Of a DNA stretch of 64,000 bases, positions 1 to 8,752 are shown one piece after another. A program made the translations under genes and the position numbers. This DNA comes from an uncultured Eubacteriales bacterium (GTDB taxonomy: Bacteria; Bacillota; Clostridia; Oscillospirales; Oscillospiraceae). The stretch is from assembly GCA_949283375.1 (NCBI GenBank), contig CASDSM010000016.1, positions 62,001 through 126,000 on the forward strand, given 5' to 3'. The stretch's first letter is position 1. Every line of letters starts with the position of its first letter. The notes below the pieces were generated by a model, which saw only the letters and a list, made by a program, of their open reading frames with translations, made no database searches and had not been told where the DNA came from.

Positions 1-117
1 GAGCGAGACAGCGGCGGCCAGCTCGAGCGCCATGCGCCGGGCGGCACGGTCGGGGCCGGTCCCGCGGTCCGGACGGCGCACACGCCGCCCCTCCCGGCGT
101 CTGGATGCATGCGGCAT
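1..117 (-). CDS. N-terminal fragment of unidentified protein, runs off the window
   Basis: On the minus strand an ATG at 115-117 opens a frame that stays open to the window edge. The first 39 residues are an arginine-rich head followed by a start of hydrophobic sequence (MALELAAAV), which could be a membrane anchor. A purine-rich GGGGAGGGG lies five bases upstream, but inside the 3' arm of the gltX terminator hairpin. I do not recognise the product. In DNA this GC-rich a short open frame can arise by chance, so the gene is tentative. Confidence 0.35.
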   Translation of the reverse strand, partial: MPHASRRREGRRVRRPDRGTGPDRAARRMALELAAAVSL

Positions 118-160
118 AAAAATCCCCTCCCCGGGGGCAGTATATGCGCCCGGGGAGGGG
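118..160 (-). terminator. gltX terminator hairpin
   Basis: A 15-bp stem with one mismatch (124-138 paired with 146-160) and a 7-base loop is followed on the minus strand by five T (118-122). It lies 16 bases beyond the gltX stop, so it should end that transcript. Its distal arm carries a Shine-Dalgarno-like purine run directly before the ATG at 117. Confidence 0.85.
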
Positions 161-176
161 AATAGTAGAGAGGGAC

Positions 177-1670
177 TCAGGCCGAGAGGCGGGCCAGCGC
201 CGACTCCAGACGGGCCAGCGTCTTCTCTTTGCCGAGGATCCACGCGATCTCCACCGCGCCACCCGGCGTGACCGCCTTGCCGGAGATGGCGATGCGCACC
301 GGCCACATGACTTTGGCGTTCCTGGCGCCCGTCTCCTCAGCGAGGGCGGACATCGTCTGCTTGAGCGCCTCCGGCTCCCAGGTCTCCAGCGCGCGCAGAC
401 GCGGCAGGATGGCCTGCAGCACCTCCAGCGCGCTCTCCGGGGTGCTCTTGGACTTCTTGTGGCGGAAGAGCTCGGTGTCATAGTCCGGGAGAGACTGGAA
501 GAAGTCCACCTTCTCCGGGATATCGGTGAGCTTTTCGCAGCGCTGCTGCAGGATGGAGGCGACCTTCACCACGTCGATGGAGGGATCGGTCACGCTCTGG
601 CGGATATAGGGCTCTGCCTTGCGCGCAAACTCCTCCAGCGAAAGCGCGCGGATATAGACGCTGTTGAAGTAAGTCAGTTTGTCCATATCAAAGATGGCGG
701 GGGACTTGGAGACGCTTTTCACGTCGAAGATCTGCACCATGTCGTCCAGCGAGAAGATCTCCTCCTCCCCGCCGGGGGCCCAGCCGAGCAGGGCGACGTA
801 GTTCACCACCGCCTCGGTGAGATAGCCCATCTGGATCAGGTCCTCATAGGAGGGGTCGCCATGGCGCTTGGACATCTTGTGGTGCGCATCGCGCATCACC
901 GGTGAGCAGTGGATATAGGTGGGGACCTCCCAGCCAAAGGCGTGATAGAGCAGATTATACTTGGGGGCGGAGGCGAGATATTCGTTGCCGCGCACGACGT
1001 GGGTGATGCCCATCAGGTGGTCGTCGATCACGTTGGCGAAGTTGTAGGTGGGCAGGCCGTCCGACTTCATCAGCACGCCCTCGTCCAGGTCGGAATTGTC
1101 AACCGTGATGGAGCCGAAGATCACGTCGTCAAAGCTGGTGGTGCCCGGCTCGATCCGCTGGCGCAGGACGTAGGGACGCCCCTCTGCGGCCAGCGCGTCC
1201 GACGCCGCGCGGGAGATGTCCCGATAGGGGCACTCGTGCTTGGTGGCTGCCTTGCCCAGCGCCGCGCCGTGCAGGGCCGCCTCCTCCGTCTTCTGGCAGA
1301 AGCAGCGGTAGGCGCCGCCCCGGTCAAGCAGGCGCTCGGCATAGCGCTGATAGATCTCGCGGCGGTCGGTCTGGACATAGGGACCCACCGGGCCGCCCAT
1401 GTCCGGGCCCTCGTCGTGCGTCAGGCCGCACTCGCCCAGCGTCTTATAGATCAGCTCCTCTGCCCCGTCCACCTGACGGGCCAGGTCGGTATCTTCAATG
1501 CGCAGCAGGAATTTTCCCCTGTTGTGGCGGGCGATCAGCCAGGTGTACAGCGCCGTGCGCAGATTGCCCACATGCATATATCCCGTGGGAGAGGGGGCAA
1601 AGCGGGTGCGGACCTCCCCGGTGGGGATGCGGGCCTCCATCTCCTCAAACCAGCGCGCGTCAGTTGACAT
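177..1670 (-). CDS. gltX: Glutamyl-tRNA synthetase
   Basis: Class I aminoacyl-tRNA synthetase that charges tRNA-Glu with glutamate in the cytoplasm. The 497-residue product has the HIGH-type motif HVGN at about 33-36 within PSPTGYMHVGN, and the KMSKR loop near residue 265, both needed for ATP binding. The length is normal for bacterial GltX. I chose the ATG at 1670 because GGGAGG lies seven bases upstream; an upstream in-frame ATG at 1676 is too close to that site. A separate glnS lies 1 kb away, so this GluRS may be of the discriminating type, but that cannot be read directly. It is monocistronic, with its own promoter and terminator. Confidence 0.97.
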   Translation of the reverse strand: MSTDARWFEEMEARIPTGEVRTRFAPSPTGYMHVGNLRTALYTWLIARHNRGKFLLRIEDTDLARQVDGAEELIYKTLGECGLTHDEGPDMGGPVGPYVQTDRREIYQRYAERLLDRGGAYRCFCQKTEEAALHGAALGKAATKHECPYRDISRAASDALAAEGRPYVLRQRIEPGTTSFDDVIFGSITVDNSDLDEGVLMKSDGLPTYNFANVIDDHLMGITHVVRGNEYLASAPKYNLLYHAFGWEVPTYIHCSPVMRDAHHKMSKRHGDPSYEDLIQMGYLTEAVVNYVALLGWAPGGEEEIFSLDDMVQIFDVKSVSKSPAIFDMDKLTYFNSVYIRALSLEEFARKAEPYIRQSVTDPSIDVVKVASILQQRCEKLTDIPEKVDFFQSLPDYDTELFRHKKSKSTPESALEVLQAILPRLRALETWEPEALKQTMSALAEETGARNAKVMWPVRIAISGKAVTPGGAVEIAWILGKEKTLARLESALARLSA

Positions 1671-1733
1671 GCTCATTCCTCCCATACTGGACGAAGCCGT
1701 TTTCTCACGGTCTCCGCGTGGCGATACAGACAC

Positions 1734-1762
1734 AGTATAACGGATTTGCGCGCGAAAGACAA
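1734..1762 (-). promoter_or_regulatory. sigma-A type promoter for gltX
   Basis: On the minus strand TTGTCT (1757-1762) and TATACT (1734-1739) are separated by 17 bases, about 64 bases before the gltX start. The fit to consensus is 4/6 and 5/6. No T-box motif is seen in the short leader. Confidence 0.55.
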
Positions 1763-1854
1763 GGCGTCCCCTCCCCTCCCGCGCGGAAATCTTCCCAGTC
1801 GGAAGGGGGCGCGCGATCTTCGGAGACTGTCCGGAAAAAATTGCGCCGGAAGGA

Positions 1855-1883
1855 TTGACGGCGGCGGAGAAATGTGATAAGAT
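1855..1883 (+). promoter_or_regulatory. sigma-A type promoter for tRNA-Thr
   Basis: TTGACG (1855-1860) and TAAGAT (1878-1883) are spaced by 17 bases, 40 bases upstream of the mature tRNA 5' end, which suits a tRNA gene. Confidence 0.6.
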
Positions 1884-1923
1884 AGCAAAGCATTTTAGGG
1901 CGGGGGCTCCGCCCGGTACAGAT

Positions 1924-1996
1924 GCTGGTGTGGCTCAGTCGGTAGAGCAGCTGATTCGTAATCAGCAGGTCAGCGGTTCAAGTCCGCTCACCAGCT
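1924..1996 (+). tRNA. tRNA-Thr (anticodon CGU)
   Basis: A full 73-nt cloverleaf can be folded by eye. The acceptor stem GCTGGTG pairs with CACCAGC, the D-arm contains GGCTCAGTCGGTAGAGC, the anticodon stem GCTGA/TCAGC holds the loop TTCGTAA, and the T-arm loop is TTCAAGT. The anticodon CGU reads ACG (threonine). The discriminator base is T, and CCA is not encoded, so it must be added after transcription. The gene is solitary and followed at once by a terminator. Confidence 0.95.
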
Positions 1997-1999
1997 TGC

Positions 2000-2036
2000 A
2001 AGGCGCTCCGGAAAAATCCGGAGCGCCTTCTGTATC
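2000..2036 (+). terminator. Terminator after tRNA-Thr
   Basis: A perfect 12-bp stem (2000-2011 with 2018-2029) closes a six-base A-rich loop four bases after the tRNA. The following tract TCTGTATCT is only moderately T-rich. Confidence 0.7.
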
Positions 2037-2058
2037 TCTGACAGGGAGGCGAGCGCAC

Positions 2059-2571
2059 ATGACCTGTATCCGTACCTGCCCCACCCCGCTCGGAACGGTG
2101 ACGCTGGCCGGAGAGGGGGCGGAGCTGACCGGCCTCTGGTTTGAGGGGCAGAGGCACTGTGCTGCGACCCTGCCGGCGGACGCCGCGCCCGGTCCGCTTC
2201 CGGTCCTAGACGAGACCTGCCGCTGGCTGGAGTGTTATTTCGGCCTCCGCCCCCTCCCGCCGCTCCCTCCGCTGCGCCCGGCGGGGACGGCGTTCCAGCG
2301 CGCCGTGTGGGCGCTGCTGCTGGAGATTCCCTATGGAGGGACGGTCACCTACGGCGAGCTGGCCCGCCGCCTTGCCGGGCGTATGGGCCGCAGTTCCCTC
2401 TCTGCCCAGGCGGTGGGCGGCGCGGTGGGGCGCAATCCGATCTCCATCCTGATCCCCTGTCACCGCGTGCTGGGCTCGGACGGTTCACTCACCGGCTATG
2501 CCGGCGGGCTGGAGCGAAAGGCAAAGCTCCTCACGCTGGAGCGGGAGGGGACGGCCTGTCATTTTAGATAA
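2059..2571 (+). CDS. ogt: Methylated-DNA--protein-cysteine methyltransferase
   Basis: Suicide DNA-repair protein that moves the alkyl group from O6-alkylguanine to its own cysteine. The 170-residue sequence has the diagnostic IPCHRV motif with the acceptor cysteine at about residue 134, followed by the usual GSLTGYAGGLERKAKLL tail. The region before it contains the helix-turn-helix DNA-binding part (VTYGELARRL, VGGAVGRNPI). It has no Ada-type N-terminal regulatory domain, so Ogt is the better name. The ATG at 2059 follows GGGAGG by about ten bases. It is downstream of the tRNA terminator, and no separate strong promoter is evident. Confidence 0.93.
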   Translation: MTCIRTCPTPLGTVTLAGEGAELTGLWFEGQRHCAATLPADAAPGPLPVLDETCRWLECYFGLRPLPPLPPLRPAGTAFQRAVWALLLEIPYGGTVTYGELARRLAGRMGRSSLSAQAVGGAVGRNPISILIPCHRVLGSDGSLTGYAGGLERKAKLLTLEREGTACHFR

Positions 2572-2625
2572 AGGACGCGCCGGCTTTCCCGCCGTTCTAT
2601 GACAGTTCGACCGCTCCTCCGCCTC

Positions 2626-2654
2626 TTTTCAAATGGGGAAATTTGGGCTATAAT
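2626..2654 (+). promoter_or_regulatory. sigma-A promoter for glnS
   Basis: TTTTCA (2626-2631) and a perfect TATAAT (2649-2654) are separated by 17 bases. The 34-base leader then holds AGAGGAG about ten bases before the glnS ATG. Confidence 0.7.
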
Positions 2655-2687
2655 ACACCCTATAGAATGAGAGAGGAGTGGGTTCTT

Positions 2688-4373
<1,686 letters not shown>

Positions 4374-4403
4374 CGGAACGGACAGAGAAAGGATGTGACG
4401 GTT

Positions 4404-4595
4404 ATGAAGGATTTTCAGATTTTGATCGGCTGTATTCTTATCGCGGCCGCTATCCTGGTGGCCGGCGTGCTGATCTCCGGGGCGATTACCGCCGCGAGCG
4501 GGAATGTGGGCAGCCAGATCTCATCCGCGCTGAACACGATCTCCTCGGCGCTGAGTGCGATCGGTTCCCTGCTGGACCTGGGCCCGGTCGGCTGA
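4404..4595 (+). CDS. Small hydrophobic membrane peptide, unknown function
   Basis: A 63-residue product. Residues 5-30 form one clear transmembrane helix (ILIGCILIAAAILVAGVLI) and the rest is a Ser/Ala/Ile-rich, possibly amphipathic, tail ending GLLDLGPVG-like (SLLDLGPVG). The ATG at 4404 is preferred to the GTG at 4395 because the AAAGGA site (4387-4392) sits eleven bases upstream. It follows glnS by 30 bases and a terminator follows it, so it may ride on the glnS transcript. Peptides of this shape include type I toxins, small membrane regulators and phage-like holins; nothing here selects among them. I do not recognise the family. Confidence 0.6.
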   Translation: MKDFQILIGCILIAAAILVAGVLISGAITAASGNVGSQISSALNTISSALSAIGSLLDLGPVG

Positions 4596-4613
4596 CCGGC
4601 TCCCACACAAAAT

Positions 4614-4652
4614 CCCCGGCGCCGTCCGTATAGGCGGCGCCGGGGCGCTTTT
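4614..4652 (+). terminator. Terminator after the glnS/small peptide unit
   Basis: An 11-bp GC-rich perfect stem (4614-4624 with 4635-4645) is followed by GCGCTTTTCATTTC. Confidence 0.8.
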
Positions 4653-4674
4653 CATTTCACGGGAGGAGACGAAG

Positions 4675-5229
4675 ATGTTTTTCCGACCTAAAATCCGGGA
4701 CGGAGAGGAATACGAGGCCTATGTGGCCAAGCTGCTGCGCCGGCAGGGCTTTCGGGACATCCGCTTTACAGCCAGGACGGGAGACTACGGCGTGGACCTG
4801 CTCGCCCGGCATGGCCGGCACTGGTACGCCGTGCAGTGCAAGTACTACACCGGAGCGGTGGGCGGCGCGGCCGTACAGGAAGCGGTGGCCGGCATGGCCT
4901 ACTACGGCTGTGAGCGGGCGCTGGTGGTCACCAACAGCTATCTCACCCCAAATGCCCACAACCTCGCCCGCGCCAACGGCGTGGATGTGCTGGAGTATAT
5001 CGGGCCGGAGCACCTCTCTTTCTGGGAGCGTCGCTCCGCCTGGGAGCTGGTGCTCTTTGCCGTCGAGTGCGTGGCCTTCGGCTTGGCGCTCTCCGAGCTC
5101 TCTCAGACCGGAGCGCTCACACCGCGTACGGCTGGAGTGGCGGCGCTGCTCTGCTTCCCCATTCCCTTTCTGGCCGCAGGGGCCATTCGGCTGCTCTGGC
5201 GGCGGAGGCACCCGGACTCAGTCGAATAG
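4675..5229 (+). CDS. Membrane-anchored Mrr-type restriction endonuclease-like protein
   Basis: A 184-residue protein in two parts. Residues 10-110 resemble the Mrr catalytic domain (PD-(D/E)XK nuclease fold): an early glutamate-rich helix (EEYEAYVAKLL), the GVDLL aspartate near 40 and the QCK motif near 53. Residues about 120-180 hold two predicted transmembrane segments (LVLFAVECVAFGLALSEL and AGVAALLCFPIPFLAAGAI). Classical Mrr is a soluble modification-dependent restriction enzyme; membrane-tethered versions are common in Firmicutes but poorly understood. GGGAGGAG precedes the ATG. It stands alone, after a terminator, and its 3' end overlaps the convergent Nudix gene by 12 bases. A role in defence is inference only. 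Confidence 0.8.
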   Translation: MFFRPKIRDGEEYEAYVAKLLRRQGFRDIRFTARTGDYGVDLLARHGRHWYAVQCKYYTGAVGGAAVQEAVAGMAYYGCERALVVTNSYLTPNAHNLARANGVDVLEYIGPEHLSFWERRSAWELVLFAVECVAFGLALSELSQTGALTPRTAGVAALLCFPIPFLAAGAIRLLWRRRHPDSVE

Positions 5230-5856
5230 CGTCTCCCAAGTCTCCGCCTGCGCGGCGCGGTAGCAGAGCGCGATCTGCTCCTCCGTTGTGCGTCGGGTAT
5301 CCAGCGGCGGCAGCGCATCCAATGGGAAGAAACCGCGCCCGACTGTCTCCAGATTCTCATGGAAATCGTCTATCTCCCCTTCCAGCTCGCAGAGCACCAG
5401 ATGCTTGGCGATATTTTGCAGATAGGGCGGCCAGTTGCGGCGGTTGCGGTCCTGTACGGCCACCAGGCGCACGGCGCGGCCGCGAATGCCGGCCTCCTCC
5501 CACAGCTCCTTGACCGCGTTGGAGCGGACCGTCTGGTCCTCGTCGCACCAGCCACCGGGCAGCGACCAGAGTCCGTTTGACTCCTGCACCAGAAGAACGC
5601 GGCCGTCCCGAAAGAGGGCGGCGCGGGTGTCCACCTTGGGCGTCTGATAGCCGCTCTCGCCGCAGAAGAGGTCTTTGACCTGTTCCAGGGGCAGATCGGT
5701 ATAGTGCGCCAGAATCTCCGCCGAGATCTCGCGCACTCGCTGATACCGCTCCAGGTCAAATCGGTCTGCCCCGTAGGTCAGGCCGGCCTGCGCGATGGAC
5801 TGGAGCTCCTTTGCCCAGGCGGCCCAGCGTCTGGACATCAGCTCCTCGCGGGTCAC
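5218..5856 (-). CDS. Nudix hydrolase with N-terminal helical domain
   Basis: A 212-residue predicted pyrophosphohydrolase of nucleoside-diphosphate derivatives. The first 65 residues (WAKELQSIAQAGLTYGADRF...) match the N-terminal helical extension seen in one ADP-ribose/NAD-type Nudix subgroup. The Nudix box lies at about 95-118 and ends KELWEEAGI. The usual E after the first glycine is Q and the usual R is K, so catalysis may be altered, although the essential EExG core is intact. The GTG at 5856 overlaps the stop of the upstream transporter gene (GTGA) and follows GAGGAGG, indicating translational coupling. The substrate is unknown. Confidence 0.88.
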   Translation of the reverse strand: MTREELMSRRWAAWAKELQSIAQAGLTYGADRFDLERYQRVREISAEILAHYTDLPLEQVKDLFCGESGYQTPKVDTRAALFRDGRVLLVQESNGLWSLPGGWCDEDQTVRSNAVKELWEEAGIRGRAVRLVAVQDRNRRNWPPYLQNIAKHLVLCELEGEIDDFHENLETVGRGFFPLDALPPLDTRRTTEEQIALCYRAAQAETWETLFD

Positions 5857-7010
5857 GGTTCGGCCTCCTCTCCGCCGTCCTGTGCGGGCGCACTCTGGCG
5901 GCTGCGCATATCCGTCCGGATGAGCTGATAGACTGCGGCGGTGATGGGAACGCTGAGCAGCATGCCGCCGATGCCCAGGACGCCGCCGCCCACCGTGACG
6001 GCGGCGAGCACCCAGATGCCCGGCAGACCGATGGAGGAGCCGACCACGCGGGGATAGATCAGGTTCCCCTCGAGCTGCTGGAGCACCACCAGGAAGATGA
6101 GGAAGAAGAGGGACTGGAGCGGGTCCACGGTGAAGATCATCAGTGCGCCCACGGCCGCCCCGAGGTATGCTCCGACGATGGGGATCAGGGCGGTGAAGCC
6201 GACCAGCGCGCCGATCATGAACGCGTAGGGGAAGCGGAAGATGGTCATGCCGAGGATGCACAGCAGTCCGAGAATGACCGCCTCGGTGCACTGTCCGACG
6301 ATGAACTTGTGCAGGCAGCGGTCCAGCGTGGAGGAGACATAGCGCAGGCGCTCTGTGAACGTGTGCTTCAGGTAAGTATCCGCCAGACGGCGGAGCTGGA
6401 GGCCCAGCCGCTCCTTGCCCAGGAGGACATAGAAGGAGAAGACCAGCCCCACGCACAGCGTCACCGTGGTGGAGACCAGAGAGTTGACCACCCCCGTGAT
6501 GGAGGCGACCGCGCCGCCCAGACCGGTGGCCAGCCAGTTGGCGAGCTGGCTGATGGTGCTCTCCCAATCCATATCCATGCCGAGATAGCTCTCCCCCTCG
6601 CCGGAGAAGAACTGGCTGAGCTGGAAATTCACCTCGAGCTGCCGCTCCACCTCGTTCAGGGCGGCGGGGAGCTGCTCGAGCAGCAGGGTGACGCTGGAGA
6701 TCAGCTCCGGCAATATCATCTGCACCAACAGGAGCAGGAGGACGGCCAGACTGACGAGGGCCAGCACCAGACAGACGGGACGCCGCAGCTTTTTCCACAG
6801 GGGCGGCTCAGTTGGAAAGGTCAGGTGGCGCTCAAAAAAGGTCATGGGGATGTTGAGCACATAGGCGATGACGCATCCCAGCCCCAGGGGCGCGGAGACC
6901 TCCAGGGCCAGGCCGGCCAGACCGGCCAGATGGTCCCAGTAGTGGACCAACAGGAAGAGGGCAAACAGGGTCGCGCCTGCACGCAGGCAGCTTTTCCATT
7001 CCAGTTTCAT
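5853..7010 (-). CDS. AI-2E family transporter (PF01594)
   Basis: A 385-residue integral membrane protein with about eight hydrophobic segments and the family's long central amphipathic region. Recognisable parts include the GLVFSFYVLLGKERL stretch, VDPLQSLFFLIFLVVLQQLEGNLIYPRVVGSSIGLPGIWVL, and the glycine-rich C-terminal helices. Family members are implicated in Na+/H+ antiport or autoinducer-2 export; the substrate cannot be read here. The ATG at 7010 follows GAGG by six to eight bases. It is the first gene of a two-gene operon with the Nudix hydrolase, driven by the promoter at 7092-7120. Confidence 0.9.
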   Translation of the reverse strand: MKLEWKSCLRAGATLFALFLLVHYWDHLAGLAGLALEVSAPLGLGCVIAYVLNIPMTFFERHLTFPTEPPLWKKLRRPVCLVLALVSLAVLLLLLVQMILPELISSVTLLLEQLPAALNEVERQLEVNFQLSQFFSGEGESYLGMDMDWESTISQLANWLATGLGGAVASITGVVNSLVSTTVTLCVGLVFSFYVLLGKERLGLQLRRLADTYLKHTFTERLRYVSSTLDRCLHKFIVGQCTEAVILGLLCILGMTIFRFPYAFMIGALVGFTALIPIVGAYLGAAVGALMIFTVDPLQSLFFLIFLVVLQQLEGNLIYPRVVGSSIGLPGIWVLAAVTVGGGVLGIGGMLLSVPITAAVYQLIRTDMRSRQSAPAQDGGEEAEP

Positions 7011-7091
7011 AGCATACCTCGATTTGAGTCCCGGAGACGCCGCTGCAGCCGTCACGGAGAGAGCGGCGCGGCGGTCAGGTTTCTTCTGTAG

Positions 7092-7120
7092 ACCTTATCA
7101 CAGAACAGGCCTCCTGTCAA
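7092..7120 (-). promoter_or_regulatory. sigma-A promoter for the AI-2E/Nudix operon
   Basis: On the minus strand a perfect TTGACA (7115-7120) and TAAGGT (7092-7097) are spaced 17 bases apart. It is divergent from the promoter at 7148, with only 27 bases between the two -35 boxes, so a shared regulator is possible. Confidence 0.65.
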
Positions 7121-7147
7121 TTCCACGCGGAAAGCGCACAGACGTGA

Positions 7148-7177
7148 TTGACAGCGTCCGAGTGCTTTCGATATAAT
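7148..7177 (+). promoter_or_regulatory. sigma-A promoter for the DUF1622 gene
   Basis: Perfect TTGACA (7148-7153) and perfect TATAAT (7172-7177) with an 18-base spacer, about 50 bases before the start codon. Confidence 0.8.
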
Positions 7178-7226
7178 AAGGATACCTTTTCCGGTCCGCC
7201 GGAGCTGAGAGAGGAAGTGTCTGTCT

Positions 7227-7586
7227 ATGCTGGAGACTATGCTGGAGAACCTGATCGAGGTTGCCCTGCCGGTCATCATCTCCCTGATCGAGCTGGTGGG
7301 TATTTTTGTAGTCGCCTGGAGCACCTTTTCCGCCTTTTGGGAGTACCTGCAAAACGTGCTGTTTCACAAGCACTACGCCACGCAGATCCATCTGGCCAAC
7401 GGCCTGGCGATGGGGCTGGAGTTCAAGATGGCGGCGGAGATCCTCAAGACGGTGCTGGTCCGCGAGATGAGCGAGCTGATGATCCTGGGTGCTGTGATCC
7501 TGCTGCGCGCCCTGCTGAGCTTCCTGATCCACTTTGAGCTGCGCGCGAGCGGGCACGCATCGGAGAAAGCCGGGTCGGAAAAATGA
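7227..7586 (+). CDS. DUF1622 family membrane protein
   Basis: A 119-residue protein with two or three transmembrane helices: IEVALPVIISLIELVGIFVVAW at about 9-30 and MILGAVILLRALLSFLIHFEL near 84-105. Between them is a conserved amphipathic stretch (GLAMGLEFKMAAEILKTVL) characteristic of DUF1622 proteins. The function is unknown. GAGAGGAAG lies nine bases before the ATG at 7227; a second ATG at 7239 is possible. It has a strong consensus promoter and is monocistronic. A weak hairpin (7595-7627) follows. Confidence 0.85.
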   Translation: MLETMLENLIEVALPVIISLIELVGIFVVAWSTFSAFWEYLQNVLFHKHYATQIHLANGLAMGLEFKMAAEILKTVLVREMSELMILGAVILLRALLSFLIHFELRASGHASEKAGSEK

Positions 7587-7655
7587 TGCGAAAGCCTCTG
7601 AGACGGAGATGCTGCCCCGCCTCAGAGGTCAAACGGATCGAATCTTCAAATACAG

Positions 7656-7900
7656 ACTAAAAGTTTAGTAAGCCCTCCGCAGGAGTTTTGTTACGATAGC
7701 AGCAAAATAAAATGAAATATCGTTTTTGGGACGGGCATGTACCGGCCCAAAAACACAGGGAGGCCGAGAGTGTGCCCCGAAGGGAGCGCGCGCCCGAGCC
7801 GCCAACAGCGGCGACAAAGTGCCATTGAGGTGCGGGTCGGCCGCATTTTTCGAACAAAATCGCAGATTTTGTTCGAGCGTGTTGACCTTTGTCGACACGC
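7656..7900. repeat. Non-coding block of nested inverted repeats
   Basis: The 319-base gap between the DUF1622 gene and sigG holds no convincing gene but is full of palindromes. These are a 6+6 repeat at 7656-7669, a 13-bp imperfect hairpin at 7720-7753 (arms GTTTTTGGG and CCCAAAAAC), a perfect 11-bp hairpin with a 3-base loop at 7851-7875 (CGAACAAAATC), and GCGTGT/ACACGC at about 7877-7900. None carries the T-run of a terminator in the sigG direction. The arrangement resembles a dispersed intergenic repeat or folded non-coding element. No second copy is in this window. Confidence 0.45.
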
Positions 7901-7905
7901 AGGTC

Positions 7906-8679
7906 TCAGAGGTTTTTCTTCATCTGCGCGATGGCGCTCTTCTCCAGCCGGGAGACCTGCGCCTGGGAGATGCCCACCTCGGCGGAGACCTCCATCTGCG
8001 TCTTGCCCTGATAGAAGCGCAGCTCGAGGATGTGCCGCTCCCGATCGCTCAGCCGTCCCATTGCCTCGTGCAGCGCCAGATGCTCCAGCCACCGCTCGTC
8101 CGTGTTCTTCTCGTCCTTCACCTGATCCATGACGCAGACCGGGTCGCCGCCATCGGAATAGACCGGCTCATAGAGGCTCACCGGGTCAGAGATGGCGTCC
8201 AGGGCGAAGACGATATCCTCCCGCTTGAGCCCCATCTGCTGCGCGATCTCATCGAGCGAGGGCTCTCGCTGGTGCTCCCGGGCAAACTCCTCCCGGACCT
8301 GGAGGACGCGGTAGGCGATGTCCCGCATGGACCGGCTCACCCGGAGAGAGGAGGAGTCGCGCAGAAAGCGCCGCACCTCCCCCAGGATCAGCGGCACCCC
8401 GTAGGTGCTGAAGCGCACCTCGAACTGTTCGCTGTCAAACCGGTCCACCGCCTTGACCAGGCCGATGCAGCCCACCTGAAAGAGGTCGTCCATATTCTCT
8501 CCCCGCCCTGCAAAGCGCTGGATGACGGAGAGCACCAGGCGGAGATTGCCCTCGATCATCTGCCGCCGGGCCTCCTGGTCTCCCCGCTTCACGCGGCGAA
8601 GCAGCTCGGTCATCTCGCTGTTTTTCAGCACCTTCAGCCTTGCGGTGTTGACGCCGCAGATCTCTACCTTTCCATGCAT
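7906..8679 (-). CDS. sigG: RNA polymerase sporulation sigma factor SigG
   Basis: Late forespore-specific sigma factor of the sigma-70 family, 257 residues. The N-terminus KVEICGVNTARLKVL is the typical SigG signature and the target of anti-sigma control. Region 2 (NLRLVLSVIQRF, DDLFQVGCIGLVKAVDRFD) and region 4 with its helix-turn-helix (TQMEVSAEVGISQAQVSRLEKSA) follow. Activity in the forespore should begin after engulfment. The ATG at 8679 follows AGGAGG by eight bases, and that ribosome-binding site lies in the 3' arm of the hairpin at 8683-8724. In B. subtilis sigG directly follows sigE; here a lipoprotein gene separates them. Confidence 0.96.
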   Translation of the reverse strand: MHGKVEICGVNTARLKVLKNSEMTELLRRVKRGDQEARRQMIEGNLRLVLSVIQRFAGRGENMDDLFQVGCIGLVKAVDRFDSEQFEVRFSTYGVPLILGEVRRFLRDSSSLRVSRSMRDIAYRVLQVREEFAREHQREPSLDEIAQQMGLKREDIVFALDAISDPVSLYEPVYSDGGDPVCVMDQVKDEKNTDERWLEHLALHEAMGRLSDRERHILELRFYQGKTQMEVSAEVGISQAQVSRLEKSAIAQMKKNL

Positions 8680-8682
8680 GAG

Positions 8683-8724
8683 AAAAACCTCCTGTGACAC
8701 TGCTTACAGTGTTTCCACAGGAGG
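8683..8724 (-). terminator. Hairpin: terminator of the upstream lipoprotein gene that also contains the sigG RBS
   Basis: On the minus strand the arms CCTCCTGTG (8724-8716) and CACAGGAGG (8696-8688) enclose an inner ACACTG/CAGTGT stem with a 4-base loop, followed by five T (8687-8683). This is a good intrinsic terminator 28 bases after the lipoprotein stop. The AGGAGG in its 3' arm is the only Shine-Dalgarno of sigG, eight bases before its ATG, so read-through transcripts would mask the sigG start. Confidence 0.85.
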
Positions 8725-8752
8725 CTTTTGTTATGCTGACAGAGGTTGTCGT

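Noticed and set aside
5857-6798. Apparent N-terminal extension of the Nudix protein into the AI-2E gene
   Set aside because: The extension is an out-of-frame reading of the transporter gene, rich in Arg/Pro. A GTG at 5856 with a good ribosome-binding site gives the normal Nudix length.
7851-7875. LexA-like site near sigG (CGAAC...GTTCG)
   Set aside because: The half-sites are separated by 15 bases rather than four, so this is a hairpin and not a LexA operator.
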